The position numbers and the translations under genes were made by a program. Below, one piece after another: positions 17,968 to 26,529 of a stretch of 64,000 nt of DNA. The notes beneath the pieces are model-generated. The model was not told the origin of the DNA and searched no databases. It saw only the letters and a list, made by a program, of their open reading frames with translations. The DNA lies in the NCBI RefSeq assembly GCF_022483985.1, contig NZ_JAKVME010000001.1, positions 2,046,001-2,110,000 on the forward strand, in the 5' to 3' direction. Position 1 is the stretch's first letter. Every line of letters starts with the position of its first letter. This DNA comes from Acetobacter sp. Its GTDB lineage: Bacteria > Pseudomonadota > Alphaproteobacteria > Acetobacterales > Acetobacteraceae.

Positions 17968-19401
17968 ATGGCAGACAAAAATGCTTCGACCGTCATACCC
18001 GTCATTCTTTCTGGGGGGTCGGGAACCCGTTTATGGCCAATGTCACGTGCGAGTTTCCCCAAACAGCTCTGGCCCTTGCTGAGCGCACAGTCCCTTCTGC
18101 AGGAAACAGCGCTGAGAGCGAGAGGCGTTTCCCTCTCCGCTCCCGTGATTGTCTGTAATGAAGAACATCGCTTCCTGATCGCGGAACAACTGCGGGAAGC
18201 AGGTATAGAGTCTCCCAGAATCCTGCTGGAACCGACAGGGCGCAACTCCGCGCCAGCCATCGCCGCCGCCGCGCTCCTTGTCGCCCAGACGGACCCGCAG
18301 GCCGTGCTCTGGCTCATGGCTGCCGATGCCGCCATCACAAAGCCGGAAGCCCTGAATGCCGCCATGCAGAACGCCATCGCCGGTGCTGAACGCGGACTCG
18401 TGGTGACCTTCGGTATGAAGCCGACACGGGCGGAGACCGGCTACGGTTACATCGAAGTCGGCGAGGCCATTCCGGGACTCGAAGGTGTCTCCACAGTGCG
18501 GGCCTTCCGGGAAAAACCCGATGCTGAACAGGCTGAATTCTTCCTCCAGTCGGGGGACTATCTGTGGAACTCCGGCATGTTCGTGTTCAGGGCGGACACC
18601 CTGATCCGTGAGATGGAAGAACACGCTCCAGACGTCATGACAGCCGTACGGGCAGCCTTCGAAGCCCGGAAAGGCGACCTTTTCTTTGAACGTCTCGGCA
18701 TCGAGGAGTTCAAGACCGCGCCAGATATTTCAATCGACTATGCCATCGCGGAGCGAAGCAGCAATGTCGCCGTGGTGCCTGCAGACCTAGGGTGGTCGGA
18801 TGTCGGAAGCTGGGATGCGCTATGGGATATCAGCCAGAAAGACGCCGCAGGAAATGTCGCCGTTGGCGATGTGCTGATCGAAGATTCGAAAAACAGCTAC
18901 GTCCGTTCGGAGAAATACCTGACGGCCGTCGCCGGGGTCGATGATCTGGTCGTCGTGACGACGGATGACGCCGTGCTGGTCACGCACCGCGACCGGGCGC
19001 AGGACGTCAAGAAAATCGTGGATCGCCTCAAGAAAACGAAGCGCCCCGAAGCTGCAAGCCACAATCGCTGCTATCGTCCGTGGGGATTTTACGAGAGCCT
19101 GATCCAGAACGACCGCTTTCAGGTCAAACGGATTGTCGTTCAGCCGGGTGAGAAACTTTCCCTCCAGAAACACTTCCACCGTGCGGAACACTGGATTGTC
19201 GTCGGCGGCGTCGCGCTGGTGACACGGGACGAGGACAGGGTGCTCGTGCGGGAAAACGAGAGCATCTATCTGCCGCAGGGTTGCGTGCACCGCATGGAAA
19301 ACCCCGGCAAAATCCCGCTGACGCTGATCGAGGTGCAGACAGGCGCCTATCTCGGCGAAGACGACATCGTGCGGCTTGAGGATACCTACAACCGCTCCTG
19401 A
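17968..19401 (+). CDS. manC: mannose-1-phosphate guanylyltransferase / mannose-6-phosphate isomerase
   Basis: This bifunctional type II enzyme of about 477 residues makes GDP-mannose for exopolysaccharide or lipopolysaccharide. The N-terminal nucleotidyltransferase carries VILSGGSGTRLWPMSRASFPK, the pyrophosphorylase signature, plus the YGYIEVG and FREKPD segments. The C-terminal cupin carries RPWGFYESL and QPGEKLSLQKHFHRAEHW, with His and Gln metal ligands of the isomerase. Start 17968 (MADKNAS) is chosen for AGGGA at 5-6 bases and the usual family length. The frame extends to 17869. It stands alone, followed by a strong hairpin cluster. Confidence 0.93.
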   Translation: MADKNASTVIPVILSGGSGTRLWPMSRASFPKQLWPLLSAQSLLQETALRARGVSLSAPVIVCNEEHRFLIAEQLREAGIESPRILLEPTGRNSAPAIAAAALLVAQTDPQAVLWLMAADAAITKPEALNAAMQNAIAGAERGLVVTFGMKPTRAETGYGYIEVGEAIPGLEGVSTVRAFREKPDAEQAEFFLQSGDYLWNSGMFVFRADTLIREMEEHAPDVMTAVRAAFEARKGDLFFERLGIEEFKTAPDISIDYAIAERSSNVAVVPADLGWSDVGSWDALWDISQKDAAGNVAVGDVLIEDSKNSYVRSEKYLTAVAGVDDLVVVTTDDAVLVTHRDRAQDVKKIVDRLKKTKRPEAASHNRCYRPWGFYESLIQNDRFQVKRIVVQPGEKLSLQKHFHRAEHWIVVGGVALVTRDEDRVLVRENESIYLPQGCVHRMENPGKIPLTLIEVQTGAYLGEDDIVRLEDTYNRS

Positions 19402-19431
19402 TCACGTAAAGATTCTTGCTGACACAACGAG

Positions 19432-19475
19432 TTAGAGCCTTCTGCGATGAGGCACCCCATCACAGAAGGCTCTAA
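19432..19475. terminator. long hairpin between convergent genes
   Basis: TTAGAGCCTTCTG pairs with CAGAAGGCTCTAA (13 bp), and the inner GATG-a-GG / CC-CATC extends the stem. It lies between manC and the convergent EcsC-family gene and could end transcription from both sides. Confidence 0.65.
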
Positions 19476-19479
19476 AGCG

Positions 19480-19600
19480 GGCGCTACCCGCACCCGGAAG
19501 AGGCCGCAGGCCTCTTCACCCCGATTTATTGATCATATAGGGTTTCCAAAGGCGCGCCTTTGGCGGGGCGGGTTCGAGGCAGCGCCCCGTACATCGCTCC
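19480..19600. repeat. cluster of small inverted repeats (REP-like)
   Basis: Three further dyads follow the long hairpin: AAGAGGCC-gca-GGCCTCTT, the 18-base perfect palindrome CCAAAGGCGCGCCTTTGG (19546-19563), and GGGGCG...CGCCCC. The CTTTGGCGGGG...CAGCGCCCC layout resembles dispersed intergenic elements in GC-rich alphaproteobacteria. A single copy is seen in this window, so its repeat status is unproven. Confidence 0.45.
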
Positions 19601-19623
19601 GGCAGGAAAAAAGGCCGCTGGTG

Positions 19624-20469
19624 TCAGGCGTCCTGAGCGCTCGCCAGATCACGCAGCGCGACTGCCGTGTCCCGCACAGTCGGGCCATGCTCACGTTCCA
19701 GACGACGAATGGTGAAGTGCGCCCGTGCCAGCGCCTGATAATGGGCGAGAAACGCCGCATTGAGCGACGCCCCGCACAGCGCGCCCGCGACCGGCATCAG
19801 TTGCAGAGATATCTTCTGACCCAGAGCCAGCCCGTAATGCGAAGCGACCTCGGAAATCAGCATGACGACCGGACGGCCACGCAGCACCGTACGGGCGGAA
19901 AAATATCCCAGTTCACTCTCGCGTCCTTCACCGATATTGGGAAAGGCGCGTAGCGCAAAGACTTCAAGACAGGCGCGGCGGGCGTCCGGATCGGACAGAT
20001 CCTCACCTTCCTCACGGGCAATCCGCGCAATCTCCCGCATGATGGTCAGCGTGGTGAAGCTGATATCGGGCGCCAGTCCGGCAAGACCGGCAAAGCCACC
20101 CACAGCACCCGACACGGCAACAGCGGCCTGCAGGGCCTTCTCCCGCAAACCCTTTCCGGTCGAACGATCGACAGCCTCCCCGCTCGCTTCTGCGTCCAGC
20201 GGGCCTGACATCCCAAGGATTGCCACATCGAACGAACGGGCGATGGCTGTTTCCGCAATGCCCTTGAGTTTCTCCTGCACACGGGGCGTCATCCCCAATC
20301 CGCGCAGACCGAGTCGGGCCGCGTGCCCGACAGCCCCTCCCATCAGGTCGGCCATACGAACCAGAACGCCCCGCCCGGCCTCTACCTGCTTCAGCGCGTT
20401 CTCAAGCTCCAGGATCTGCCCGTCCGTGAGTGCTAATGGGGCAAGTTGCTGTCCTGTGCTTATGGTCAT
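19624..20469 (-). CDS. EcsC-family protein
   Basis: This 281-residue protein belongs to the EcsC family, named after the third gene of the Bacillus ecs ABC-transporter locus. Its biochemical role is unknown. Typical features are the long alpha-helical layout, the Gly/Ala-rich central segment (ALQAAVAVSGAVGGFAGLAG, about 115-135) followed by PDISFTTLTIMREIARIA, and a conserved ALRAFPNIGEGRESELGYF stretch. The hydrophobic segments suggest membrane association. No ABC transporter genes are nearby, so it is an orphan. It is convergent with manC and divergent from the next exported-protein gene. Confidence 0.85.
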   Translation of the reverse strand: MTISTGQQLAPLALTDGQILELENALKQVEAGRGVLVRMADLMGGAVGHAARLGLRGLGMTPRVQEKLKGIAETAIARSFDVAILGMSGPLDAEASGEAVDRSTGKGLREKALQAAVAVSGAVGGFAGLAGLAPDISFTTLTIMREIARIAREEGEDLSDPDARRACLEVFALRAFPNIGEGRESELGYFSARTVLRGRPVVMLISEVASHYGLALGQKISLQLMPVAGALCGASLNAAFLAHYQALARAHFTIRRLEREHGPTVRDTAVALRDLASAQDA

Positions 20470-20612
20470 CGGAAGGGATCCTGTTCCAGTTGGCTCATGT
20501 GTTGCTACTTATAAATATAAGCGCTTTCGTTCGCGCAAGGTTGCGGAAACATTCATTGACCGCAAGCACCATACAGTCGACTTTGGCATTATCGCCGTGT
20601 CAGGAAGGCATC

Positions 20613-21167
20613 ATGACCATGTTATCACCCGCCGCCATGAAGTCGTCCCTTTCCTCAGGGGCCCCGTTCAGAGTGATTGTAAAAAAAGCAGCCACAGGGC
20701 TCACTCTCGCCATGCTTCTGGCCATGTCGGGCTTCCATCACGCCGCCGCAGCGCCACACACAAAGCACCACAAGGCAGCGGCGCAGCATACCGATCCGAC
20801 CGATCTCTCATCCGGTCAGCTCGCACCAGCGACGACGGCCCGCTCGCTGGAATCGCAGGAAGGCGCTCCACCACCGCCGGACGGATATGAGCCCGTCGAG
20901 GATATCGACGAGACGATAGAATCCCACTATTCCCTCGATGTCCGCAAAACGCCGCACGGCGAACCTCTTCCGTCCATCGAGGCGCAGCAGATTCCCAGAG
21001 ACGCCAACAACGGGGCCACGCAGTTCGATATCTTCGGCGTGCCGGTCAAATTCATCGCGCCGGTCGCTGCCCCCTATAACGCCCCTTTTACCTATCATAC
21101 CTACGCCGGTCAGTCCGGTCGTGGCGGAGATGCCGTGGGAAGCGTCGGGTCAGCGGGAGAGCCTTAA
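20613..21167 (+). CDS. exported protein upstream of BAHT-type glycosyltransferase
   Basis: This 184-residue protein has a signal peptide (KKAATGLTLAMLLAMSGFHH, cleavage near AAAA). A His/Lys/Ala-rich linker and a mostly polar, Pro-rich mature part follow, ending in a Gly-rich tail. AGGAAGG lies 5 bases before ATG 20613. The frame is open back to 20430 but that part would disrupt the signal peptide. No family is recognised. It lies 102 bases before a TibC-like heptosyltransferase gene on the same strand. Whether it is a substrate or partner of that enzyme is an open question, because it lacks an autotransporter barrel. Confidence 0.7.
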   Translation: MTMLSPAAMKSSLSSGAPFRVIVKKAATGLTLAMLLAMSGFHHAAAAPHTKHHKAAAQHTDPTDLSSGQLAPATTARSLESQEGAPPPPDGYEPVEDIDETIESHYSLDVRKTPHGEPLPSIEAQQIPRDANNGATQFDIFGVPVKFIAPVAAPYNAPFTYHTYAGQSGRGGDAVGSVGSAGEP

Positions 21168-21269
21168 TGTCAGCCAATTTCAGGCGTTCATTATATTTTT
21201 CTTAATCACATTCACGGTTTAACAATCAGGACACCCGCGTTCTGAAACCTTCTGACTGTCAAGAGCTGT

Positions 21270-22616
21270 ATGTCTGCAACAGAAGCCCCTCCCGCTGATG
21301 CTCCGATCGGGGATACACCCGTTCCTCCGGCAGCCGCCTCTTCCGGAGCGGCTGCCAGCGCCGGCGACGGCAAGGCAGAAGCAAAGCCCGAGAAGGGCGC
21401 CTTCATCGCTCCTGCCAAGCTTCCCACACAGGAAGGACCTGCGGGTATCCGCTTCGACTTCAATCTCGGCTGCCGTGTCGCCCTGCCGGATGGAAAATGG
21501 ACGATTCGCCTCAAGGACCTCGATACAGGGAATATCCTGTTCGAAACAACGACAGGCAGAGCCAGCGTCAACAGCTCAAAACGTTTCTACGTTCGCTTCG
21601 GCATCCAGATTCATGATGAAGCAGGCGCTCTTGTCCTGTCCCATGACTATGACTGCCGGAACAAACCGGTCCTGATCCAGCTTCCCGTCGGCACGCTGGG
21701 CGATACGCTGGGCTGGTTTCCGTATGTCGCCCGTTTCGCCGAGGTACGTGACTGCAAGGTGACATGCGTGATGGCCGCGCCCATCATCCCGCTGTTCAGG
21801 AGTTCGTACCCGCACATCACGTTCGTCACGCCGGAAGAGATCGAGAACAGCGAGACGCTCAACACCTTCTACGCAACCTACACAATCGGTCTGTTTTTCG
21901 ACGATCAGGCCAACATCTGGCAGCCCACGGATTTCCGTCTTGTCGGTCTGCATCGGACTGCGGGCTATATCCTCGGGGTCGACCCGACGGAGGAGCCCCC
22001 GGTCATTGTCCCGGATGAGAACCCCACCCGCCCGATTGAAGAACCCTATGTCTGTATCGCGGCCCAGAGCAGTTCACAGTGCAAATACTGGAATAATCCG
22101 AGCGGCTGGCTACAGCTTGTCGCGTATCTGAAAGAATGCGGCTACCGGGTGATCTGCATTGACCAGAAGCCGGTGCATGGCACCGGAATCGTCTGGAACC
22201 AGATTCCTTTTGGCGCGGAAGATCAGACGGGCGACCGGTCGCTGGCGGAACGCGTCCGGTGGTTACGCCATGCCGAATTTTTCATCGGCCTCTCCAGCGG
22301 CCTCTCCTGGCTGGCGTGGGCGGCGCGCTGCAAGGTGGTGATGATTGCCGGGTTCACCCACCCCACCAATGAATTCCACACGCCGTGGCGCATTGTGAAC
22401 TGGCATGCCTGCAATTCCTGCTGGAATGATCCGACGCACCGCTTTGATCACAAGGACTTTCTGTGGTGTCCGCGTCATACCGGCACACCACGCCAGTTTG
22501 AGTGTACACGCCTGATCACGGTTGAGCATGTAAAGCGGGTTATCAAAACCATCCCCGGCTTTCCTGTGCGCGACCCCGACATTGCTGCCGATAAAAAGAT
22601 CAGCCAGCCTGTCTGA
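21270..22616 (+). CDS. TibC-like autotransporter O-heptosyltransferase (BAHT family)
   Basis: This 448-residue glycosyltransferase resembles bacterial autotransporter heptosyltransferases such as TibC and AAH, which add heptose to Ser/Thr of autotransporter adhesins in the cytoplasm. After a low-complexity Ala/Pro-rich N-terminus of about 55 residues, the core contains PVGTLGDTLGWFPYVARF (sugar-nucleotide site), EPYVCIAAQSSSQCKYWN and FFIGLSSGLSWLAWAA. A four-Cys iron-binding finger follows: Cys381, Cys384, Cys400 and Cys412 (HACNSCW...LWCPRH...FECTRL). All four ligand positions are kept. No autotransporter gene is adjacent, so the acceptor lies elsewhere in the genome or is a different kind of protein. 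Confidence 0.85.
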   Translation: MSATEAPPADAPIGDTPVPPAAASSGAAASAGDGKAEAKPEKGAFIAPAKLPTQEGPAGIRFDFNLGCRVALPDGKWTIRLKDLDTGNILFETTTGRASVNSSKRFYVRFGIQIHDEAGALVLSHDYDCRNKPVLIQLPVGTLGDTLGWFPYVARFAEVRDCKVTCVMAAPIIPLFRSSYPHITFVTPEEIENSETLNTFYATYTIGLFFDDQANIWQPTDFRLVGLHRTAGYILGVDPTEEPPVIVPDENPTRPIEEPYVCIAAQSSSQCKYWNNPSGWLQLVAYLKECGYRVICIDQKPVHGTGIVWNQIPFGAEDQTGDRSLAERVRWLRHAEFFIGLSSGLSWLAWAARCKVVMIAGFTHPTNEFHTPWRIVNWHACNSCWNDPTHRFDHKDFLWCPRHTGTPRQFECTRLITVEHVKRVIKTIPGFPVRDPDIAADKKISQPV

Positions 22617-22689
22617 ACGAAAGACAGAACGTCCCCGTGAAAAGACTTGAAAAGCCGGGCATCATTCTGTAAGAGCGCCTTTCCTTCAC

Positions 22690-22775
22690 GCGTCCGGGCC
22701 TGTAGGGCATGCCCGGCCGTGCTTTGCTGCTGTTCTCCTTCGGGAGGGAAGCAGCCTTACGTCAAGGAGACTGAA
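22690..22775 (+). promoter_or_regulatory. structured 5' leader of rpmI-rplT
   Basis: Two hairpins precede rpmI: CCGGGC/GCCCGG (22694-22716), and GCTGC-TG-TTCTCC closed by a ttcg tetraloop and GGAGGGAA-GCAGC (22726-22755). The structure lies just before the AAGGAG site. L20 represses this operon via leader structures in other bacteria. A similar role here is inference. Confidence 0.4.
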
Positions 22776-22979
22776 ATGCCCAAGATGAAGACGAAGTCGT
22801 CGGTCAAGAAGCGGTTCAAGATCACCGCGACCGGCAAGGTGCTCTGCGGTCCTGGCAACAAGCGCCACGGCCTTATCAACCGTTCACAGAAGATGAAGCG
22901 CACCAATCGCGGTCCTCAGACGATGACCGAGATGGATGGCAAGACTGTGAAGCAGTGGGCCCCCTACGGGCTGGCTTGA
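22776..22979 (+). CDS. rpmI: 50S ribosomal protein L35
   Basis: This 67-residue L35 starts [20 protein letters not shown] and contains the usual [10 protein letters not shown] region. AAGGAG lies 8 bases before the ATG. The frame extends upstream but the added residues are not part of L35. rplT follows after 14 bases, the conserved rpmI-rplT order. infC, often found just upstream in other bacteria, is not here. Confidence 0.97.
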   Translation: MPKMKTKSSVKKRFKITATGKVLCGPGNKRHGLINRSQKMKRTNRGPQTMTEMDGKTVKQWAPYGLA

Positions 22980-22993
22980 GGAGCACCTTATAA

Positions 22994-23353
22994 ATGGCAC
23001 GTGTTAAGCGGGGCGTCACGACGCACGCCCGTCACAAGAAGGTTCTCAAGCTCTCCAAGGGCTTCCGCGGACGTTCCTCCACGAACTATCGCATTGCGCT
23101 TGAGCGTCTTGAAAAGTCGCTTCAGTACGCATACCGCGACCGTCGCAACAAGAAGCGTGAATTCCGCGCCCTGTGGATTCAGCGTATCAACGCTGCCGTC
23201 CGCGAGCATGGCCTGACCTACAGCCGTTTCATCAACGGTCTGGACAAGGCTGGCATCGAAATCGACCGTAAGGTTCTGGCCGCCATCGCATTCGATGACG
23301 CCGCCACCTTCGGTGAAATCGTGAAAAAGGCTCAGGCTGCTCTTGCTGCCTGA
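22994..23353 (+). CDS. rplT: 50S ribosomal protein L20
   Basis: This 119-residue L20 protein binds 23S rRNA early in 50S assembly. It begins [20 protein letters not shown] and continues with [20 protein letters not shown] and [20 protein letters not shown], all typical of the family. It is in one operon with rpmI and is closed by a strong terminator. The pheS-pheT genes that commonly follow rplT are absent. Instead an orphan gene of unusual character follows. Confidence 0.97.
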   Translation: MARVKRGVTTHARHKKVLKLSKGFRGRSSTNYRIALERLEKSLQYAYRDRRNKKREFRALWIQRINAAVREHGLTYSRFINGLDKAGIEIDRKVLAAIAFDDAATFGEIVKKAQAALAA

Positions 23354-23378
23354 TTGCTGCCCTCACGGACGATGTAAG

Positions 23379-23406
23379 AAAGCCGCCTCTCGGGGCGGCT
23401 TTTTTT
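23379..23406 (+). terminator. terminator of the rpmI-rplT operon
   Basis: AAGCCGCC-tctcg-GGGCGGCTT followed by a run of T is a classical intrinsic terminator. Confidence 0.9.
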
Positions 23407-23678
23407 ATTGGTGAAAACAGGCTGCCGGAAAGACAGATTCCTCTCTCATGTCGGTCATACGGAGTTCTTGATCTGCGTTTCGCAAAGTGGATATCATTGC
23501 TACGAAGTCCTATCGCCGGATTGAACCGCAAACCGACTTAACCAGACCTCCCAAGAGCAAGGTCTACCGAAAGTCCATCGACCAAAATGCACCATAATTC
23601 GTTGGGACGTACCCCCTAACAGGGCAGTTGCCTAAGAGCGATGACGACGACAGGGTCTATCGTCTATCATAACTACCT

Positions 23679-24617
23679 ATGACAGACGATCCGGACGACG
23701 AACGGAACAGAAATTGGCCCCGGCGCCACTACACCGATCCACTGTGCGGCCACTTGCCCGAACTTGAACGCTGCATGATCCGCCACCGCGCGCTGCAGAT
23801 GATCCTGATCCTCTATCATGCCGAGGAGTTGAAGCGGGACGTCATCAATGGTGTCGCCGCTCAGGAGAAATTGCGACACTCACTGGACAATCAGTCTGGT
23901 GGCCCAGCGGAATCGGCTGAACTACTAAAGGATAGACAAAAGCAGAAGCGTGCTTTCGACATGCTGGTGCGAGACGGCGTCTTAACAGCCGACGAGCGCA
24001 AGCAAATGGTCAATCTGATCGGCCAGCGAAACAGTATCGCTCATCATCTCGATCAGGTAACCGCCGATCTCTCAACCGACAAATCTATCCGTGACTACGT
24101 GCGCCATTATCCCAATCGCCAATCGCATGACTATCAAGCCCTTGACCAACTCCGTGCAGCCCGGCGGCTACTCTCCGAACGGATGATAGGTAAACACTAT
24201 ATCATCCAGCTCAGTGTGGGATCGCTCTTCTTCAATGCGACCGAAAAGGTAATGACGGCCGATTTGAAGGCTCTCGAATCCCGTATCGCCAAGCTACTCC
24301 GCACCCGACGGGACGACATCCGTGCGGTCAATGACGAACTGAGCCTGGAAGGCACAGAACTGACAGGCACCTTCGACCCAAGCTGGCCCGAGAACCGCTA
24401 TGGCCAAGGCCGTCTCACGCCTCGCGGCGTAGAGATCTGCTACCGACTGTTCGACATGGGCAAATCGCCTATGGCGGTCGCCCATCTCATGGATTTGTCT
24501 CTCTCGTCCGCCCGTTGGCGACAACATCTGTGGACTAAGACCGGCGGGCCTAGGCGGATCCGGCGTGACTTCGTGGATATCGCGAACGTCCGCGTTCGGC
24601 ATCGTTGCGACGACTGA
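23679..24617 (+). CDS. orphan protein with HEPN-like RNSIAH motif and C-terminal HTH-like region
   Basis: This 312-residue protein has no recognised overall family. The N-terminal two thirds is predicted helical and charged. It contains LTADERKQMVNLIGQRNSIAHH (residues 102-123), where Arg117-x4-His122 matches the RX4-6H motif of HEPN domains found in toxins and abortive-infection RNases. A second helical part follows. Residues about 248-285 (RGVEICYRLFDMGKSPMAVAHLMDLSLSSAR) look like a helix-turn-helix. Codon choice is less GC-biased than in rplT or yciA. It sits alone between core genes, which suggests acquisition. The frame from ATG 23679 lacks a strong ribosome-binding site. Confidence 0.65.
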   Translation: MTDDPDDERNRNWPRRHYTDPLCGHLPELERCMIRHRALQMILILYHAEELKRDVINGVAAQEKLRHSLDNQSGGPAESAELLKDRQKQKRAFDMLVRDGVLTADERKQMVNLIGQRNSIAHHLDQVTADLSTDKSIRDYVRHYPNRQSHDYQALDQLRAARRLLSERMIGKHYIIQLSVGSLFFNATEKVMTADLKALESRIAKLLRTRRDDIRAVNDELSLEGTELTGTFDPSWPENRYGQGRLTPRGVEICYRLFDMGKSPMAVAHLMDLSLSSARWRQHLWTKTGGPRRIRRDFVDIANVRVRHRCDD

Positions 24618-24740
24618 TGTAGTGTTTAGCGGCTTGAGAATAGTGACCAAACAAGCAACGAATGGTGTCGTCGCTCGCCCACTCTATGCCACGCTGCTCC
24701 TTATATTCTTTCATGGGTGGAGCACACCCGCCCCAAAGCT

Positions 24741-25139
24741 CTACCCTGCCGCTGCAGGAATCTCCACCGGACGGTTATCCTCACCCACGGCGACAAACAC
24801 GAACTTGCCGTGCGTCACCAGTTGCCGTTCGCTGGACTGTCTGACCCGTCGCCACGCCTGCACACCAATCGTCATGGAGGTGCGGCCGACCTTGAGAATG
24901 TCCGTGTAAACCGACAGCTCATCGCCCACCGCCATCGGGGCGAGGAAGGACACGCCGTCGATGGCGACCGTCACGGTCTTTGAACCGGCGCGCATACCCG
25001 CCGCCGAGCCCGCCGCCAAATCCATCTGCGACATGACCCAGCCGCCGAAGACATCACCTGCGGCGTTCGTGTTGCTCGGCATGGCGATAACCCGGATGGT
25101 CAGTTCACCCGATGGTTGCTTGATCTCGTTTGAAAGCAT
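24741..25139 (-). CDS. yciA: acyl-CoA thioesterase YciA
   Basis: This 132-residue hot-dog-fold thioesterase hydrolyses short to medium acyl-CoA. The family hallmarks are present: IRVIAMPSNTNAAGDVFGGWVMSQMD with the catalytic Asp, and TVAIDGVSFLAPMAVGDELS. Length equals that of E. coli YciA. Start 25139 (MLSNEIK) is preceded by GAGGACG. The longer frame to 25202 is not supported. It lies 92 bases downstream of hisI on the same strand and is convergent with the HEPN-like gene. Confidence 0.92.
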   Translation of the reverse strand: MLSNEIKQPSGELTIRVIAMPSNTNAAGDVFGGWVMSQMDLAAGSAAGMRAGSKTVTVAIDGVSFLAPMAVGDELSVYTDILKVGRTSMTIGVQAWRRVRQSSERQLVTHGKFVFVAVGEDNRPVEIPAAAG

Positions 25140-25231
25140 GAACGTCCTCACTTCCGCCTGGCGCAGCCGAGTGAGAATGGGCGAAAACAGTCCCGTCGGC
25201 AAATGACGTCGCCGTTGGCGACCATCAGGTC

Positions 25232-25660
25232 TCAGTGACCGTAAAGCGTTTCAGGCGTGACGAGCGGGTCCGAGATCGTTTCCAGCCCATCCGGTCCGAA
25301 CTGCCGGTAGAAACAGCTACGACGCCCAGTATGACAGGCCACGCCGGTCTGATCCACCAGCAGCAGAACGGCGTCACCGTCGCAGTCGAGACGGGCTTCG
25401 ACCAGCTTCTGCACCTGTCCGGACGTTTCACCCTTGCGCCACAGCGCCTTACGGCTGCGTGACCAGTAGCAGACCTGTCCTGTCAGCAATGTTTCCCTGA
25501 GTGCGTCACGGTTGAGCCATGCGACCATCAGCACTTCACCGCTGTCGTGCTGCTGGGCAATGCCGCAGACAAGTCCGTCCGCATCAAAAGCGACACGCTC
25601 CAGTTCACGATCGACAGATTCGGCTGTCGGACGGATGGCTTCCTGACGAACGGTTTTCAT
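25232..25660 (-). CDS. hisI: phosphoribosyl-AMP cyclohydrolase
   Basis: This 142-residue enzyme opens the adenine ring of phosphoribosyl-AMP in histidine biosynthesis. It shows VAWLNRDALRETLLTGQVCYWSRSR, LWRKGETSG, LDCDGDAVLLLVDQTGVACHTG and RSCFYR, with the Zn and Mg ligands (Cys, Asp) in place. It is the stand-alone form without a HisE domain. Start 25660 has GGAGAGG upstream. The ATG overlaps the ygfZ stop by one base (TAATG), so translation is coupled. It lies away from other his genes. Confidence 0.93.
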   Translation of the reverse strand: MKTVRQEAIRPTAESVDRELERVAFDADGLVCGIAQQHDSGEVLMVAWLNRDALRETLLTGQVCYWSRSRKALWRKGETSGQVQKLVEARLDCDGDAVLLLVDQTGVACHTGRRSCFYRQFGPDGLETISDPLVTPETLYGH

Positions 25661-26529
25661 TACGACACCTCTCCTGCACTCGCAGTCTGGCTGCTTTTTT
25701 CGGCTGTCAGCACGGTCGTAAACCATGTCGGCACACGCGGCACAATACGATGGCCTTCCGCTTCCAGATGAAGGTCCACGACTTCCGGCCTCAGAAACGC
25801 CAGACCGCAATGATCGCGACTGGAACGGATCTGCCCGACTTCACGACCATCGGCGATCACAAGGGTTCCCGGCGCAGGCAGGACCGCTTCAGACGCCACA
25901 GGCACAAGTCGCCGCTTGACCAGCCCACGATAATGGGTCCGCGCCGTCAGTTCCTGCCCCATATAGCAACCCTTGGTCCATGAGACGCCATTGAGCAGAT
26001 CGAAGTTGGCCTCAAGCAGCAGGGTCTTTTCCGGCTCACAGTCACGGACACCGTCAGGCAGCCCCAGCACGAGGCGATGCAGGTCATACGCCACATCATC
26101 CGCCTTCGCGGCGGCTGACGGCTCCAGCATGAGAAGACGCCATCCCGCTTCCGGCAGACGCGGGTCCGGCACGACAATCGCGTTTTCCACGGTGGCGACG
26201 TCAGGCAGACCGCCCCATGCCGCATGAACGACAAGACGCGTCTCCTGAATGCTCACATCAGAGCGGAGCCGGAATCTGGAAAGCGTTGTGACCAGCATGG
26301 CTCTCTGTGACGCGGCGCAATCGAGCAGAAGGCACGGCTCATCAGGAGCGGCGATGATGAAGAAGTCGGCTTTCCAGCGTCCCTGCGGCGTGAGCAGGGC
26401 GGCCCACACAGCCTTCCCCGGCTCCACGGCAGCCACATCGTTGGAAACCAGCCCCTGAAGGAACCGGACACGGTCCTCGCCTCTGATGGCTATCACCGAC
26501 CGGTCAGTCAGGTGAGCAAAATACGTCAT
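25660..26529 (-). CDS. ygfZ: folate-binding protein YgfZ (iron-sulfur cluster repair)
   Basis: This 289-residue GcvT-like protein assists repair or assembly of certain iron-sulfur enzymes using folate. It has the family signature KGCYMGQELTAR (about residue 200), with the essential Cys, plus the N-terminal RVRFLQGLVSNDV and the C-terminal GQIRSS region. Start 26529 is supported by GGGAGA 6 bases upstream. The frame to 26616 is not needed. It overlaps hisI by one base, an unusual coupling of cluster repair with histidine synthesis. Confidence 0.9.
   Translation of the reverse strand: MTYFAHLTDRSVIAIRGEDRVRFLQGLVSNDVAAVEPGKAVWAALLTPQGRWKADFFIIAAPDEPCLLLDCAASQRAMLVTTLSRFRLRSDVSIQETRLVVHAAWGGLPDVATVENAIVVPDPRLPEAGWRLLMLEPSAAAKADDVAYDLHRLVLGLPDGVRDCEPEKTLLLEANFDLLNGVSWTKGCYMGQELTARTHYRGLVKRRLVPVASEAVLPAPGTLVIADGREVGQIRSSRDHCGLAFLRPEVVDLHLEAEGHRIVPRVPTWFTTVLTAEKSSQTASAGEVS

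Noticed and set aside
19546..19563. 18-base palindrome considered as a replication origin or attachment site
   Set aside because: No DnaA boxes, integrase gene or flanking direct repeats were seen; it fits the hairpin cluster.
19862..20890. 342-codon plus-strand frame opposite the EcsC gene
   Set aside because: Arg/Ser/Pro-rich antisense translation; the EcsC protein is recognisable.
23407..24740. Mobile-element ends around the HEPN-like gene
   Set aside because: I found no terminal inverted repeats, target duplication, tRNA or integrase; insertion is only inferred from context.
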